Origin: Blautia sp.
Lineage (GTDB): Bacteria > Bacillota > Clostridia > Lachnospirales > Lachnospiraceae
DNA: 64,000 nt
Direction of reading: 5' to 3'
NCBI GenBank assembly: GCA_029257775.1
Contig: JARIAQ010000032.1
Location: forward strand, 62,001-126,000
Shown: piece by piece, positions 1 through 11,065 of the stretch
How positions within the stretch are numbered: position 1 is the stretch's first letter
Layout of the letters: each line of letters begins with the position of its first letter
The notes under the pieces: model-generated
The model's database searches: none
Told to the model about the DNA's origin: nothing
The model's input: the letters and a program-made list of their open reading frames with translations, nothing else
Position numbers and translations under genes: made by a program

Positions 1-467
1 CTTCTCTTTTCCCCTCTTACTTTACCAGCTAACATCGGACCACCACTTACAAAAATAGTGGGTACATTAATACGAGCTGCTGCCATTAAAAGTCCTGGCA
101 CATTCTTATCACAATTCGGCACCATAACAAGTGCGTCAAACTGATGAGCCATTGCCATGGCTTCTGTAGAATCCGCAATTAAGTCTCTGGTAACAAGAGA
201 ATATTTCATCCCACTGTGTCCCATAGCAATTCCATCACAAACTGCAATTGCAGGAAATACAACCGGTGTTCCCCCTGCCATTGCAACCCCCATCTTTACG
301 GCATTTACAATCTTATCTAAATTTATATGTCCTGGAACAATTTCATTATAAGAACTTACAATTCCTACTAAAGGTCTTTCCATCTCTTCCTTCGTCATTC
401 CCAAAGCATGAAATAAAGAACGATGAGGCGCCTGCTGCATCCCCTTTCTTACTGCATCACTTCTCAT
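1..467 (-). CDS. ilvD: Dihydroxy-acid dehydratase, N-terminal part (gene runs off the window)
   Basis: Reverse-strand translation [51 protein letters not shown]...[32 protein letters not shown] matches the IlvD N-terminus; start codon at 465-467. Confidence 0.93.
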   Translation of the reverse strand, partial: MRSDAVRKGMQQAPHRSLFHALGMTKEEMERPLVGIVSSYNEIVPGHINLDKIVNAVKMGVAMAGGTPVVFPAIAVCDGIAMGHSGMKYSLVTRDLIADSTEAMAMAHQFDALVMVPNCDKNVPGLLMAAARINVPTIFVSGGPMLAGKVRGEKR

Positions 468-494
468 ATCCTTCCTCCTATAATTTACTGTATT

Positions 495-1586
495 TTACTG
501 TATTTTTTTGATAATCAAGTCTCCCATTTCTTCTGTTGAAACTCTTATTTTATTTTCTGACATAATATCCAAAGTCCGATAGCCTGCATTTAATACTTCA
601 TTTACTGCATTTTCAATAGCATTTGCTTCTGTATCCATAGAAAGCGAATACCGTAAAAGCATAGCCGCAGATAAAATAGCCGCAACAGGATTGGCAATTC
701 CTTTTCCTGCAATATCTGGTGCTGAACCATGAGACGGCTCATACAATCCAAAACTAGTCTCGTTTAAACTTGCGGAAGGTAACATTCCTATGGATCCTGT
801 CAGCATACTTGCTTCATCTGAAAGAATGTCTCCAAACATATTCTCTGTTAAAATCACATCAAACTGTCCTGGATTAGAAATCAACTGCATAGCACAATTA
901 TCTACTAACATATGCTCTAAAGTAACTTCAGGATAAGCCATTGCTACTTCCTCTATTATTGTTCTCCACAAACGGGATGAATCTAATACATTTGCTTTAT
1001 CCACACTGGTAACTTTTTTCTTCCTTTTCATTGCTATATCAAAAGCCTTTTTTGCAACTCTCCGAATCTCATTTTCATCATAAGTAAGGGTGTCAAAGGC
1101 TTTTCTAATACCACTTTCCACAGTTGTGTTTCTTTCCCCAAAATAAAGACCACCTGTAAGTTCCCTTACAATCATCAAATTAATTTCTGTTTGATAAAAT
1201 TGTTCTTTTATAGGACAAGATTCTTTCAAAGCATTATGTAAATACGCTGGTCTTAAATTAGCAAAAAGTTTCAGTTCCTTTCTCAACTTCAAAAGCCCTG
1301 CCTCCGGTCTTTTCTCCGGATCCAATTTATACCATGGCGAAGTTTTAGCATCTGCTCCTACAGCTCCCATTAAAACCGCATCTGCTTTTTTCGCTTTTTC
1401 AATAGCTACGTCTGTCAACGGCTCTCCATATACATCAATGGATTTTCCTCCTAAAAGTAATTCTTCATAAGAAAATTCATGTCCGTATATTTTTGCAATG
1501 GTATCTAAAACTTTTTTAGCTTCTTTTATAATTTCTGGTCCAATACCATCTCCCGGCATTAAAACGATTTTGTATTCCATATTCAT
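495..1586 (-). CDS. leuB: 3-isopropylmalate dehydrogenase
   Basis: LMPGDGIGPEII, RELTGGLYFGER, TENMFGDILSDEASMLTGSIGMLPSASL, YEPSHGSAPDIAGKGIANP. Confidence 0.96.
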   Translation of the reverse strand: MNMEYKIVLMPGDGIGPEIIKEAKKVLDTIAKIYGHEFSYEELLLGGKSIDVYGEPLTDVAIEKAKKADAVLMGAVGADAKTSPWYKLDPEKRPEAGLLKLRKELKLFANLRPAYLHNALKESCPIKEQFYQTEINLMIVRELTGGLYFGERNTTVESGIRKAFDTLTYDENEIRRVAKKAFDIAMKRKKKVTSVDKANVLDSSRLWRTIIEEVAMAYPEVTLEHMLVDNCAMQLISNPGQFDVILTENMFGDILSDEASMLTGSIGMLPSASLNETSFGLYEPSHGSAPDIAGKGIANPVAAILSAAMLLRYSLSMDTEANAIENAVNEVLNAGYRTLDIMSENKIRVSTEEMGDLIIKKIQ

Positions 1587-1655
1587 CCCTCGTTTTTTAA
1601 TTAAATTATTACTATGATAAGCCTTTTTGGTTCACAATTCAAGCAATAATAAAAC

Positions 1656-1709
1656 AGAGAGGTATGCTTTTTGGTTATGGTTTCCATTCTTTCCAAGCAA
1701 TACCTCTCT
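1656..1709 (-). terminator. Hairpin terminator downstream of sdaAA
   Basis: Inverted repeat agagaggtatgctt / aagcaatacctctct (imperfect) immediately after the sdaAA stop. Confidence 0.6.
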
Positions 1710-1715
1710 TTTCCC

Positions 1716-2600
1716 TTATTCTTCTATTTTACCAAATATTTTACAACTTTTTTCACAAGCACTGGCTGTTCCTGCACAACCTCCCAAAGCGCTTTCTCTC
1801 AATTCAAAAGGAAGACATCTTCCCACATGGTACATTGCCTCTACCATCTCATCAAAAGGAATTATTTGTTCAATACCAGCAAGAGCCTGCTCCGCACAAA
1901 TCAACGCATTTGATGCTCCAATAGAATTTCGATTCTGACAAGGCGCTTCTACCAAACCTGCAATAGGATCACAGACCAATCCTAATAGATTAGACAAAGC
2001 TCCAGTTGCAGCCCACAAACACATTTGAGGTGTTCCTCCCATCATCTCTACTGCCGCAGCCGCTGCCATTGCTGAAGCCGCTCCCACTTCTGCTTGGCAT
2101 CCCGCTTCTGCACCTGCTACAGAAGCGTTTCTCATTAAAAGATAACCTACTGCACCTGCTGTATAAAGTCCATTTAATAATTCTTCATCTGATAACTCAA
2201 ATTCTTCCTGCAAAGCAAACAATACCCCAGGTACAACACCAGAGGAACCTGCTGTAGGTGCAGCCACAATAACGCCCATGGAAGCATTAACCTCTAAAAC
2301 CGCCATAGCATAAGTAATTGCTTTTGATAAAACACCACCACAAATAGATTTTCCTTCTAATCTATGATTTTCCAACCGTTTTGCCTCTCCCCCAATTAAT
2401 CCTCCCATAGACTTTTTAGGATTTTTTAAAGGTTCCTTTGCAGAATTTCTCATAATTTCCAATGCTTTCCTCATTTTCTTCTCTACTTCTAACTGAGAAA
2501 TCTTAGAAAATTCTGCTTCTCTTTGTTTCATAACTTGAGAAATCGGAACCCCTGTTTCTTCACACAATTGCAGTAATTCTGCTCCATTATTAAATTCCAT
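1716..2600 (-). CDS. sdaAA: L-serine ammonia-lyase, Fe-S-dependent, alpha subunit
   Basis: VIVAAPTAGSSGVVPGVLFAL, CDPIAGLVEAPCQNRN, ALGGCAGTASAC. Confidence 0.93.
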   Translation of the reverse strand: MEFNNGAELLQLCEETGVPISQVMKQREAEFSKISQLEVEKKMRKALEIMRNSAKEPLKNPKKSMGGLIGGEAKRLENHRLEGKSICGGVLSKAITYAMAVLEVNASMGVIVAAPTAGSSGVVPGVLFALQEEFELSDEELLNGLYTAGAVGYLLMRNASVAGAEAGCQAEVGAASAMAAAAAVEMMGGTPQMCLWAATGALSNLLGLVCDPIAGLVEAPCQNRNSIGASNALICAEQALAGIEQIIPFDEMVEAMYHVGRCLPFELRESALGGCAGTASACEKSCKIFGKIEE

Positions 2601-2612
2601 TTCTCTTCCCTC

Positions 2613-3284
2613 CTACAACTGTACTAATGTTATATCAGAAACAAGTGGATTCTCTCTAATCCGTTCTAATACTTCCTGAGGTATTTTTTCATCTGACTCA
2701 ACAATCGTAAAAGCTGCAGCACCTTTCTCTTCTCGGAACAAACGCATAAATGCGATATTTACCCCTTCTTCACTTAAAATTCTGGTAATATGAGCCACAA
2801 CTCCTGGTTTATCTGTTTGGCTTACAATTAAAGTACTGTACTCTCCTGTAAAATCCACTTCAATTTGATTTAATTTTACAATTTTAACTTTTCCCCCTCC
2901 AAGAGAAACGCCTCGTACAAACAATTTTTCTCCTTTTGTTCCTTCTATCTCCATATCTGCTGTGTTAGGATGAATTGTTGCATCCTCTTGGTCAGAAATC
3001 GAAAAACTGTAATTTATACCCTGTTCTTTTGCAAGCTTTAAAGAGTCACGAATACGTAAGTCATCGGTTTCAAATCCCATAATTCCACCTAAAAGTGCCC
3101 TGTCTGTACCATGTCCTCGATATGTTCTGGCAAAAGAACCATATAAAGTAAAATACACACTCTTTATTTCTCCTGGAAAAAGCTTTCTCGCCAAAAGAGC
3201 CATGGAAGCTGCTCCTGCTGTATGTGAACTGGAAGGACCTACCATATTAGGACCAATTACTTCAAATAAACTGATAAACGCCAT
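2613..3284 (-). CDS. sdaAB: L-serine ammonia-lyase, Fe-S-dependent, beta subunit (start moved to internal Met at 3284)
   Basis: MAFISLFEVIGPNMVGPSSSHTAGAASMALLARKLF; C-terminal ACT domain; the longer ORF start at 3338 lies inside a terminator hairpin. Confidence 0.92.
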   Translation of the reverse strand: MAFISLFEVIGPNMVGPSSSHTAGAASMALLARKLFPGEIKSVYFTLYGSFARTYRGHGTDRALLGGIMGFETDDLRIRDSLKLAKEQGINYSFSISDQEDATIHPNTADMEIEGTKGEKLFVRGVSLGGGKVKIVKLNQIEVDFTGEYSTLIVSQTDKPGVVAHITRILSEEGVNIAFMRLFREEKGAAAFTIVESDEKIPQEVLERIRENPLVSDITLVQL

Positions 3285-3310
3285 ATTTCCATCTCCTATT
3301 ATACTAAAAA

Positions 3311-3340
3311 AGGTACTGCAGGTTTTATCCCTCAGCACCT
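3311..3340 (-). terminator. Terminator between yajC and sdaAB
   Basis: Minus strand aggtgctg...cagtacct stem followed by tttttt. Confidence 0.65.
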
Positions 3341-3350
3341 CTTATTTTTC

Positions 3351-3659
3351 TTATTCTGCAGCACCATCACTTGCTTTTTCAACTTCAGCGATTGCACCTT
3401 TTCTCATTGGAATTCTGCAGTTTCTGTTATTTCCAAATTCTACAATAACATCTTCCTCTGTAATATCGATTAATATTCCATAGAAACCGCTAGTTGTAAC
3501 AATACTGTCACCAACTTCCATAGAAGCCAGCATACTTTTCACTCTCTGCTGCTCTTTTTTCTGCGGACGCATAATCATAAAATACATTAAAAGAAAAAAT
3601 ACTACCAATGGTACGAATAAGCTAATCATGCTTCCTGCACCTGCTGCTGATAATAACAT
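3351..3659 (-). CDS. yajC: Preprotein translocase subunit YajC
   Basis: Small protein with one TM, YFMIMRPQKKEQQR, GDSIVTTSGFYGILIDI. Confidence 0.92.
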   Translation of the reverse strand: MLLSAAGAGSMISLFVPLVVFFLLMYFMIMRPQKKEQQRVKSMLASMEVGDSIVTTSGFYGILIDITEEDVIVEFGNNRNCRIPMRKGAIAEVEKASDGAAE

Positions 3660-3794
3660 CTTACTTCCTCCTGAAAAAATAATCTTTACCTGTCAGAATT
3701 ATAGACATTATTGTTATAATACACAATTTCAAACTTTTCTTCAAGTAGTTTTTCTGTATTTTTCCAATTTTAATACTTTTTTTATACTCATTTC

Positions 3795-4931
3795 TCAGGC
3801 TTTTTGACCAGTTGCCATACTCTCCAGCTTTTTCTGTTTATATTCTTCATAACAACCTTCATCCAATGCATTTCTAATTTCTTCCATCATAGTATTATAA
3901 AAATATAAATTATGCAACACGCACAGACGCATACCAAGCATTTCTTTCGCTTTTAATAAATGGCGGATATAAGCTCTGCTGTAATGACGGCATGCAGGAC
4001 ACTGACAGCCTTCTTCAATTGGTCTTGAATCCAACTCATACTTAGCATTAAACAAATTAATTTTACCCAAATTTGTATATACATGTCCATGACGTCCATT
4101 TCTACTTGGATAAACACAATCGAAGAAATCTACGCCTCTTGACACTGCCTCCAAAATATTTGCAGGGGTTCCCACTCCCATAAGATATGTTGGCTTATTT
4201 ACAGGTAAATGAGGTACTACACTATCTAAAATACGATACATCTCTTCATGTGTTTCCCCTACTGCCAAACCACCTACAGCATACCCATCTAAATCCATTT
4301 TAGATATTGTTTCAGCATGAGCAATACGAATATCATCGTAAATAGCTCCCTGATTGATACCAAATAAAAGCTGTTTAGGATTTACCGTATCCTCCAGTCC
4401 ATTTAACCTTGCCATTTCATCTTTACATCTTTGCAACCATCTCGTAGTACGATCTACAGATGCCTGTACATATTCCCTGCTGGCAACACTGGAGGGACAT
4501 TCATCAAATGCCATAGCAATGGTAGAACCTAAATTTGACTGAATCTGCATACTTTCTTCTGGTCCCATAAAAATCTTTCTGCCATCTACATGAGAATTAA
4601 AATATACACCTTCTTCCTTTATCTTTCTTAGTTTTGATAAAGAAAAAACTTGAAAACCACCAGAATCTGTTAAAATTGGTTTATCCCAATTCATAAATTT
4701 ATGAAGACCACCTAACTGTTTTACCACCTTATCTCCTGGTCTTACATGAAGATGATAAGTATTTGAAAGCTCCACTTGGGTTTTAATTCCCTGTAAATCC
4801 ATGGTAGATACAGCTCCTTTTATTGCTGCCGCTGTTCCTACGTTCATAAAAACGGGAGTTTCTATTGTTCCATGAACAGTTTCCAGCCGAGCTCGTTTTG
4901 CTCTGCCTTCCTGTTTTAATACTGTATACAT
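3795..4931 (-). CDS. tgt: tRNA-guanine transglycosylase
   Basis: TPVFMNVGTAAAIKGAV, LTDSGGFQVFSL, MAFDECPSS, GVDFFDCVYPSRNGRHG, CQCPACRHYSRAYIRHL. Confidence 0.96.
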   Translation of the reverse strand: MYTVLKQEGRAKRARLETVHGTIETPVFMNVGTAAAIKGAVSTMDLQGIKTQVELSNTYHLHVRPGDKVVKQLGGLHKFMNWDKPILTDSGGFQVFSLSKLRKIKEEGVYFNSHVDGRKIFMGPEESMQIQSNLGSTIAMAFDECPSSVASREYVQASVDRTTRWLQRCKDEMARLNGLEDTVNPKQLLFGINQGAIYDDIRIAHAETISKMDLDGYAVGGLAVGETHEEMYRILDSVVPHLPVNKPTYLMGVGTPANILEAVSRGVDFFDCVYPSRNGRHGHVYTNLGKINLFNAKYELDSRPIEEGCQCPACRHYSRAYIRHLLKAKEMLGMRLCVLHNLYFYNTMMEEIRNALDEGCYEEYKQKKLESMATGQKA

Positions 4932-5028
4932 AAATTTTTCCTCTTTTTCTATTTGTTATTTATTGCTGTCGTACAGATTATTCTATCATAAGCACATTTT
5001 AAACGCAATGGTTGTACAATATTTACGA

Positions 5029-5057
5029 TTGTTTTTTTCGACATTTTGTCGTATAAT
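5029..5057 (+). promoter_or_regulatory. Putative sigma-A promoter of the acyl-CoA dehydratase activase gene
   Basis: TTGTTT (5029-5034), 17-bp spacer, TATAAT (5052-5057); TTCGACA/TGTCG elements lie inside the spacer. Confidence 0.5.
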
Positions 5058-5119
5058 GACTTTGATTTTTTTTATACATTTAATAAGTAGAAACACATAC
5101 ATAGAGGAGGTTTCTGACA

Positions 5120-8100
5120 ATGTCAGAAGATAAAAAAATTAAAAATACCTTTTATTCCTTGGGAATTGACATTGGCTCTACAACTGTAAAAATCGCAATT
5201 TTAAACAAAAATCATCAAATTATGTTTGCCGATTATGAGCGACATTTTGCTGATATTCAAAATACTCTGGCAAAACTTCTGGACAGAGCCTACCAGACTC
5301 TGGGAGAAATACCTGTCATACCAGTTATTACAGGCTCAGGAGGACTTACTCTGGCAACTCATCTGACAATTCCTTTTGTTCAAGAAGTTATTGCTGTCTC
5401 ATCCTCTTTAGAAGAACTGGCACCTCAAACAGATGTTGCTATTGAACTAGGTGGAGAAGATGCCAAAATTATTTATTTTGAAGATGGAAATGTAGAACAG
5501 CGTATGAATGGTATCTGCGCTGGTGGTACAGGCTCTTTTATTGACCAGATGGCATCTCTTTTACAGACAGATGCCCCTGGTCTTAATGATTATGCCAAAA
5601 ATTATAAAGCACTTTACCCCATTGCTGCCCGTTGTGGAGTTTTTGCAAAAACTGATATCCAACCTTTAATCAACGAAGGTGCAACAAAAGAAGATTTATC
5701 TGCTTCTATTTTTCAGGCTGTTGTAAACCAAACAATCAGTGGTCTTGCCTGTGGAAAACCTATCCGTGGTCATGTGGCTTTTTTAGGCGGTCCTTTGCAC
5801 TTTCTTTCAGAACTAAAAGCTGCTTTTATACGAACTTTAAAATTAGACGAAGAACATACTATTGTACCAGACAATTCTCATTTATTTGCCGCTATTGGTT
5901 CTGCCTTAAATGCAAAAAAGGATGCCCCTGCATTTTCTATTACTGCTATGCGTGACAGATTGCAGGCATCCATTCAAATGGACTTTGAAATTGACCGAAT
6001 GGAACCACTTTTTGCATCCCAACAGGAATATGACACCTTTAACGAACGCCAAAGTCGCTACAATATAAAAACCGCGCCACTGGCTACTTATAGTGGAAAC
6101 TGCTATCTAGGTATTGACGCTGGTTCCACTACCACTAAAGCCGCCCTTGTGGGAGAAGATGGATCCTTACTTTATTCTTTCTACAGTAATAATAATGGAA
6201 ATCCTCTGGCTACTTCCATACGAGCTATTCAAGAAATTTATAGTCAGTTACCTGCCGGTGTAAAAATAGCTTATTCCTGTTCTACAGGATACGGAGAAGC
6301 ATTAATTAAAGCTGCGCTCCTTTTAGATGAAGGAGAAGTAGAAACCGTGTCCCATTACTATGCTGCTGCATTTTTTGATCCAGAAGTTGACTGCATTTTG
6401 GATATTGGTGGTCAGGACATGAAATGTATTAAAATTAAAAATCAAACAGTAGATAGCGTACAACTAAATGAAGCTTGTTCCTCAGGGTGCGGTTCTTTTA
6501 TCGAAACTTTTGCAAAATCTTTAAACTATAGTGTAGAAGACTTTGCAAAAGCCGCTCTTTTTGCCAAAAATCCTATTGATTTAGGAACACGCTGCACCGT
6601 ATTTATGAATTCCAAAGTAAAGCAAGCACAAAAAGAGGGGGCTTCTGTGGCAGATATTTCTGCCGGATTAGCTTATTCCGTTATTAAAAATGCATTGTAT
6701 AAAGTTATCAAAGTTTCAGATGCATCTGAACTTGGACAACATATTGTAGTACAAGGCGGTACTTTTTACAACGACGCTGTATTGCGAAGTTTTGAAAAAA
6801 TTGCTCAATGTGAAGCTATTCGTCCTGATATCGCAGGAATTATGGGCGCCTTCGGAGCTGCATTAATTGCAAGGGAACGTTACGACAAAAACAAAACAAC
6901 CACAATGTTGCCTATTGAAAAAATCAATACTTTAGAATATAAAACTACAATGGCAAACTGCAAAGGCTGTACTAACAACTGTCGACTTACTATTAACAAA
7001 TTTTCCGGTGGCCGTCAGTATATTTCTGGAAACCGTTGTGAACGTGGAATTGGAAAAGAAAAAAATAAAGAACAAATTCCAAATCTATATGAATACAAGT
7101 ATAAACGACTGTTTTCCTATACTCCTTTAACAGAAGATAAAGCAACTCGTGGAAAAGTTGGACTTCCAAGAGTCTTAAATATGTTTGAGAATTATCCTTT
7201 CTGGTATACCTTCTTTACTGAACTTGGATATCAGGTAGTTCTCTCGCCTACTTCTACACGAAAAATTTATGAACTAGGAATTGAGTCCATTCCCAGTGAA
7301 TCTGAATGTTATCCTGCCAAAATGGCACATGGACATGTATCTTGGCTAATTAAACAAGGTGTGAACTATATTTTTTATCCCTGTATCCCTTACGAACGTC
7401 AGGAATTTAAAGACTCCGTAAACCATTTTAACTGTCCGATTGTAACTTCTTATGCAGAAAATATAAAAAATAACGTAGATGAACTAAAAAATCCAAATAT
7501 ACGCTTTCACAATCCATTTTTGGCTCTAACCAGTGAAGAAATTATCACAAAACGTTTAGTAGAAGAATTTTCTGCTATTCCTGAGAAAGAAGTGGAAAAA
7601 GCTGCACACGATGCATGGAAAGAAATGCACAAATATAGAAATGATGTTATGCGAAAAGGAGAGGAAGTTCTCAGTTATCTTGAAAATACAGGAAGACGAG
7701 GAATTGTTCTGGCTGGACGTCCATACCACATTGATCCAGAAATTAATCATGGAATCCCAGAACTGATTACTTCTTATGGAATTGCAGTACTTACAGAAGA
7801 TTCTGTCTCCCACCTTGCGCCTATTGAACGTCCTTTAAGAGTTAATGACCAGTGGACTTACCATACCCGTTTATATGCAGCGGCAAATTTTGTGAAAGAA
7901 AAAGATTATCTAGACTTAATACAGCTAAACTCCTTTGGATGTGGTCTAGATGCTGTAACTACAGATGAAGTCAACGAAATCTTATCTGGCAGTGGGAAAA
8001 TTTATACTTGCTTAAAGATTGATGAGGTTAACAATCTAGGAGCCGCCAGAATTCGTGTACGCTCCTTAATTGCTGCACTTAAAGTAAAAGAACAACAGCA

Positions 8101-9373
8101 ACAAAAGAGAGAAATCCACCCTTCTTCTATTAAACGTGTTTCTTTTACAGAAAAAATGAGAAAACAATATACTATCTTATGTCCTCAAATGTCTCCTATT
8201 CATTTTAACCTTTTAGAAGCTGCTTTTAATGCCAGTGGATATCATTTAGAAGTCTTAGAAAACGGAAACAAAGAGGCTGTTGATGTAGGACTAAAATATG
8301 TAAACAATGATGCCTGTTACCCCTCTTTAATGGTTGTTGGACAGATTATGCAAGCTCTACAATCTGGTAAATATGATTTAAATCGAGTGGCAATCATCAT
8401 GTCACAAACAGGAGGCGGATGTCGTGCATCAAACTACATTGGATTTATACGTCGTGCATTGGAAAAGGCAGGTATGTCTCATATTCCTGTTATTTCCATT
8501 AATTTAAGCGGACTAGAAACAAATCCAGGATTTAAAATAACACCAAAATTAGCAATACGTGCAGCTTACGGTGCTGTCTTTGGCGACATCTTAATGAAAT
8601 GTTTGTATCGTATGCGACCTTACGAAGCGGTAAAAGACTCTGCTAATGCACTTCATCGAAAATGGGAAAAACGGTGTATTCATTTTTTATCAGGAAAACA
8701 TCTAACCTTTTCCCATTTTAACCAATTATGTCGTCAAATGATAAGAGAATTTGATACCCTCCCAACTACAAATCAGAAAAAACCTCGCGTTGGAATTGTT
8801 GGAGAAATTTTAGTAAAATTTCATCCCGGTGCTAATAATCATCTGGTAGAACTTTTAGAAAAAGAAGGTGCTGAGGCAGTATGTCCTGATTTAATTGATT
8901 TTATGTGCTACTGTTTCTACAATATGCGCTTTAAATCTGAATATTTAGGATTCCAAAAATCTTTTGCTCAAAAAGGCCAACTGGCTATTAAGGCTATTGA
9001 CTTTGTCCGAAAAGCTGCCAACGATGAGTTTAAAAAAAGCCGACATTTTACACCTTCTGCAAAAATTGAAAATCTGGCAAAAATGGCTGAACCTATTGTT
9101 TCCATTGGAAACCAAACAGGAGAAGGTTGGTTCCTAACAGGAGAAATGTTGGAACTCATTCATGCAGATACACCAAATATTGTATGCATCCAACCTTTCG
9201 GCTGCCTCCCAAATCATATTGTTGGAAAAGGAGTAATCAAAGCAATTCGAAAAGATTACCCTCAAGCAAATATTGTGGCTGTAGATTATGATCCTGGTGC
9301 CAGTGAAGTAAATCAATTAAATCGTATTAAATTAATGCTTTCCACTGCTTTTAAAAAACTTTCTAATGATTAA
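5120..9373 (+). CDS. Acyl-CoA dehydratase activase-related protein (BadF/BadG/BcrA/BcrD ATPase family, two ASKHA domains plus DUF2229-type C-terminal region)
   Basis: Tandem ATPase motifs [13 protein letters not shown] and [23 protein letters not shown] / [22 protein letters not shown] / [10 protein letters not shown]; Cys-rich [12 protein letters not shown]. Confidence 0.9.
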   Translation: MSEDKKIKNTFYSLGIDIGSTTVKIAILNKNHQIMFADYERHFADIQNTLAKLLDRAYQTLGEIPVIPVITGSGGLTLATHLTIPFVQEVIAVSSSLEELAPQTDVAIELGGEDAKIIYFEDGNVEQRMNGICAGGTGSFIDQMASLLQTDAPGLNDYAKNYKALYPIAARCGVFAKTDIQPLINEGATKEDLSASIFQAVVNQTISGLACGKPIRGHVAFLGGPLHFLSELKAAFIRTLKLDEEHTIVPDNSHLFAAIGSALNAKKDAPAFSITAMRDRLQASIQMDFEIDRMEPLFASQQEYDTFNERQSRYNIKTAPLATYSGNCYLGIDAGSTTTKAALVGEDGSLLYSFYSNNNGNPLATSIRAIQEIYSQLPAGVKIAYSCSTGYGEALIKAALLLDEGEVETVSHYYAAAFFDPEVDCILDIGGQDMKCIKIKNQTVDSVQLNEACSSGCGSFIETFAKSLNYSVEDFAKAALFAKNPIDLGTRCTVFMNSKVKQAQKEGASVADISAGLAYSVIKNALYKVIKVSDASELGQHIVVQGGTFYNDAVLRSFEKIAQCEAIRPDIAGIMGAFGAALIARERYDKNKTTTMLPIEKINTLEYKTTMANCKGCTNNCRLTINKFSGGRQYISGNRCERGIGKEKNKEQIPNLYEYKYKRLFSYTPLTEDKATRGKVGLPRVLNMFENYPFWYTFFTELGYQVVLSPTSTRKIYELGIESIPSESECYPAKMAHGHVSWLIKQGVNYIFYPCIPYERQEFKDSVNHFNCPIVTSYAENIKNNVDELKNPNIRFHNPFLALTSEEIITKRLVEEFSAIPEKEVEKAAHDAWKEMHKYRNDVMRKGEEVLSYLENTGRRGIVLAGRPYHIDPEINHGIPELITSYGIAVLTEDSVSHLAPIERPLRVNDQWTYHTRLYAAANFVKEKDYLDLIQLNSFGCGLDAVTTDEVNEILSGSGKIYTCLKIDEVNNLGAARIRVRSLIAALKVKEQQQQKREIHPSSIKRVSFTEKMRKQYTILCPQMSPIHFNLLEAAFNASGYHLEVLENGNKEAVDVGLKYVNNDACYPSLMVVGQIMQALQSGKYDLNRVAIIMSQTGGGCRASNYIGFIRRALEKAGMSHIPVISINLSGLETNPGFKITPKLAIRAAYGAVFGDILMKCLYRMRPYEAVKDSANALHRKWEKRCIHFLSGKHLTFSHFNQLCRQMIREFDTLPTTNQKKPRVGIVGEILVKFHPGANNHLVELLEKEGAEAVCPDLIDFMCYCFYNMRFKSEYLGFQKSFAQKGQLAIKAIDFVRKAANDEFKKSRHFTPSAKIENLAKMAEPIVSIGNQTGEGWFLTGEMLELIHADTPNIVCIQPFGCLPNHIVGKGVIKAIRKDYPQANIVAVDYDPGASEVNQLNRIKLMLSTAFKKLSND

Positions 9374-9380
9374 ATCTACA

Positions 9381-9429
9381 TTAAAAGAATTGACGCCATT
9401 GATTGTATCAATGGCGTCAATTCTTTTAA
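9381..9429. terminator. Bidirectional terminator between convergent genes
   Basis: Perfect 22-bp stem ttaaaagaattgacgccattga / tcaatggcgtcaattcttttaa, 5-nt loop. Confidence 0.85.
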
Positions 9430-11063
9430 CTTACACTATGCAGTTTTTTCGCTATCTGAACCAGGGTTCTTCCTCCTGGTAAACCTAATAATTCTTCTTC
9501 CTTAGGTTTTGCAAAAAACAAATATAAAAAGAAATAAACACAGGCACCTATTATAATTGCTGGCATCAAGGCCAAAAGATTCCTTCCCGGCAAACCTTTC
9601 GCCACCATGTAAATTCCTTGATAAACGACAAATGCTACAATCCCCATAGGAACCGCTGCAAAAATAGCCGGTACATACGCTGTCTTCCACGGGTTTTTAT
9701 AATTCAATTCTTTTTTCAAAGCTCTGTCATTTAAAATACACATAACTAATGCATACACTATCATTGCTAATACTACATTATAAATTCCAAAATCTGTTAT
9801 AAACATAAGTACTGTAACAATCACCACATCAAACACCAATGCAATCGCAGCATGAATCATCGGAATATTAGCCTTTCCAATCCCCTGCAAAACACCATTG
9901 GAAATATTAGACATTCCATTCATAATCACGGTAACAACTCCAAGCATCATAAGAAAGCCCGCGGTGCCGTCTGTTGAAGGAAATAAAAGTGCTGTAATCG
10001 GACCTGCCAATGCAAAAAGTCCTACACTACATGGAATAGAAATGAACATACTAAGCCAGGTTGCTTTGTCAATCTTTTCCTTTGCAGTCTTTAAATCTCC
10101 TCTGGCATAAGCGCCAGAAACTTCTGGTAACATAGACGTAGGCGCTGTACTTGACAGTGTAAGAGGAATATTAATAATTGTTAAAAAGAAACCACATTCT
10201 GCATAAAAGCCTTCTACAATACTTCCTTTTAATCCTTTTATTTCTGATACAGAGGTATAGATCATACTATTAATGTATCCATTTACATTGTATAAAAATG
10301 CACTCAAAATAATAGGAGCTACAATCATCACAATAATTTTCATAACATCTTTATAACTTTCATCAACAGATACTCGGTCTCTTGCAATTTTCCTCTGAAT
10401 ATTCTTCCTGTTGACTTGATAAACAAACAACATAAAAATTAGGGCCGTCAAAACTCCTGCTCCCGTTCCAAGTGTAGCTCCTGCCGCACTCCAACTACGC
10501 AAGACATCTGGCTGTGCATCTGCAAAGTGATGTACCATAAAATTGGCCATTATAAGAGCCACAACTGCCACTGCAATCTGCTCTAAAATCTGAGAAATGG
10601 ATGTAGGAAGCATATTTCGATATGCCTGAAAATATCCTCTAAAAACACCTAAAATGCCGGAAATAAAAATCGTAGGAGCTAAAAATTGAAGAGCCAGTCT
10701 TGCATTTGCCATTCCATCTGGCACTAAAATAGGTGCTCCCACAATACAAATCGCAGCTACAACACCACCGACAATTACTGCATAAAGCAATGCACCTTTA
10801 AAAATCCTCTGTGCATCTCGATATCTCTTAAAAGCAAGCCTTTCAGCCATAATTTTTGATACAGCCTGAGGAATACTAAAAGAGGCTATCATCAGAAGAA
10901 TAAAATATACATTCTGAGCAAATTGAAAACAGCCAAAACTTTCCTTTCCCATAGTACTTGACAACGGACTTTTATAAATTAAACCAATAATTTTAGAAAT
11001 CAACGCTGCAATCATAAGAAAAGAGGCATTTTTTACCAATGTATTATCATTTTTCTTTTCCAT
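9426..11063 (-). CDS. Polysaccharide biosynthesis / MATE-like flippase (SpoVB/MurJ superfamily)
   Basis: Multi-TM; NASFLMIAALISKIIGLIYKSPLSSTMGKE, PTSMLPEVSGAYARGD. Confidence 0.85.
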   Translation of the reverse strand: MEKKNDNTLVKNASFLMIAALISKIIGLIYKSPLSSTMGKESFGCFQFAQNVYFILLMIASFSIPQAVSKIMAERLAFKRYRDAQRIFKGALLYAVIVGGVVAAICIVGAPILVPDGMANARLALQFLAPTIFISGILGVFRGYFQAYRNMLPTSISQILEQIAVAVVALIMANFMVHHFADAQPDVLRSWSAAGATLGTGAGVLTALIFMLFVYQVNRKNIQRKIARDRVSVDESYKDVMKIIVMIVAPIILSAFLYNVNGYINSMIYTSVSEIKGLKGSIVEGFYAECGFFLTIINIPLTLSSTAPTSMLPEVSGAYARGDLKTAKEKIDKATWLSMFISIPCSVGLFALAGPITALLFPSTDGTAGFLMMLGVVTVIMNGMSNISNGVLQGIGKANIPMIHAAIALVFDVVIVTVLMFITDFGIYNVVLAMIVYALVMCILNDRALKKELNYKNPWKTAYVPAIFAAVPMGIVAFVVYQGIYMVAKGLPGRNLLALMPAIIIGACVYFFLYLFFAKPKEEELLGLPGGRTLVQIAKKLHSVS

Positions 11064-11065
11064 CT

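Noticed and set aside
3285-3338. N-terminal extension of SdaAB (MLRDKTCSTFFSIIGDGN)
   Set aside because: The extension overlaps a terminator hairpin; conserved start is MAFISLFEVIGPN at 3284.
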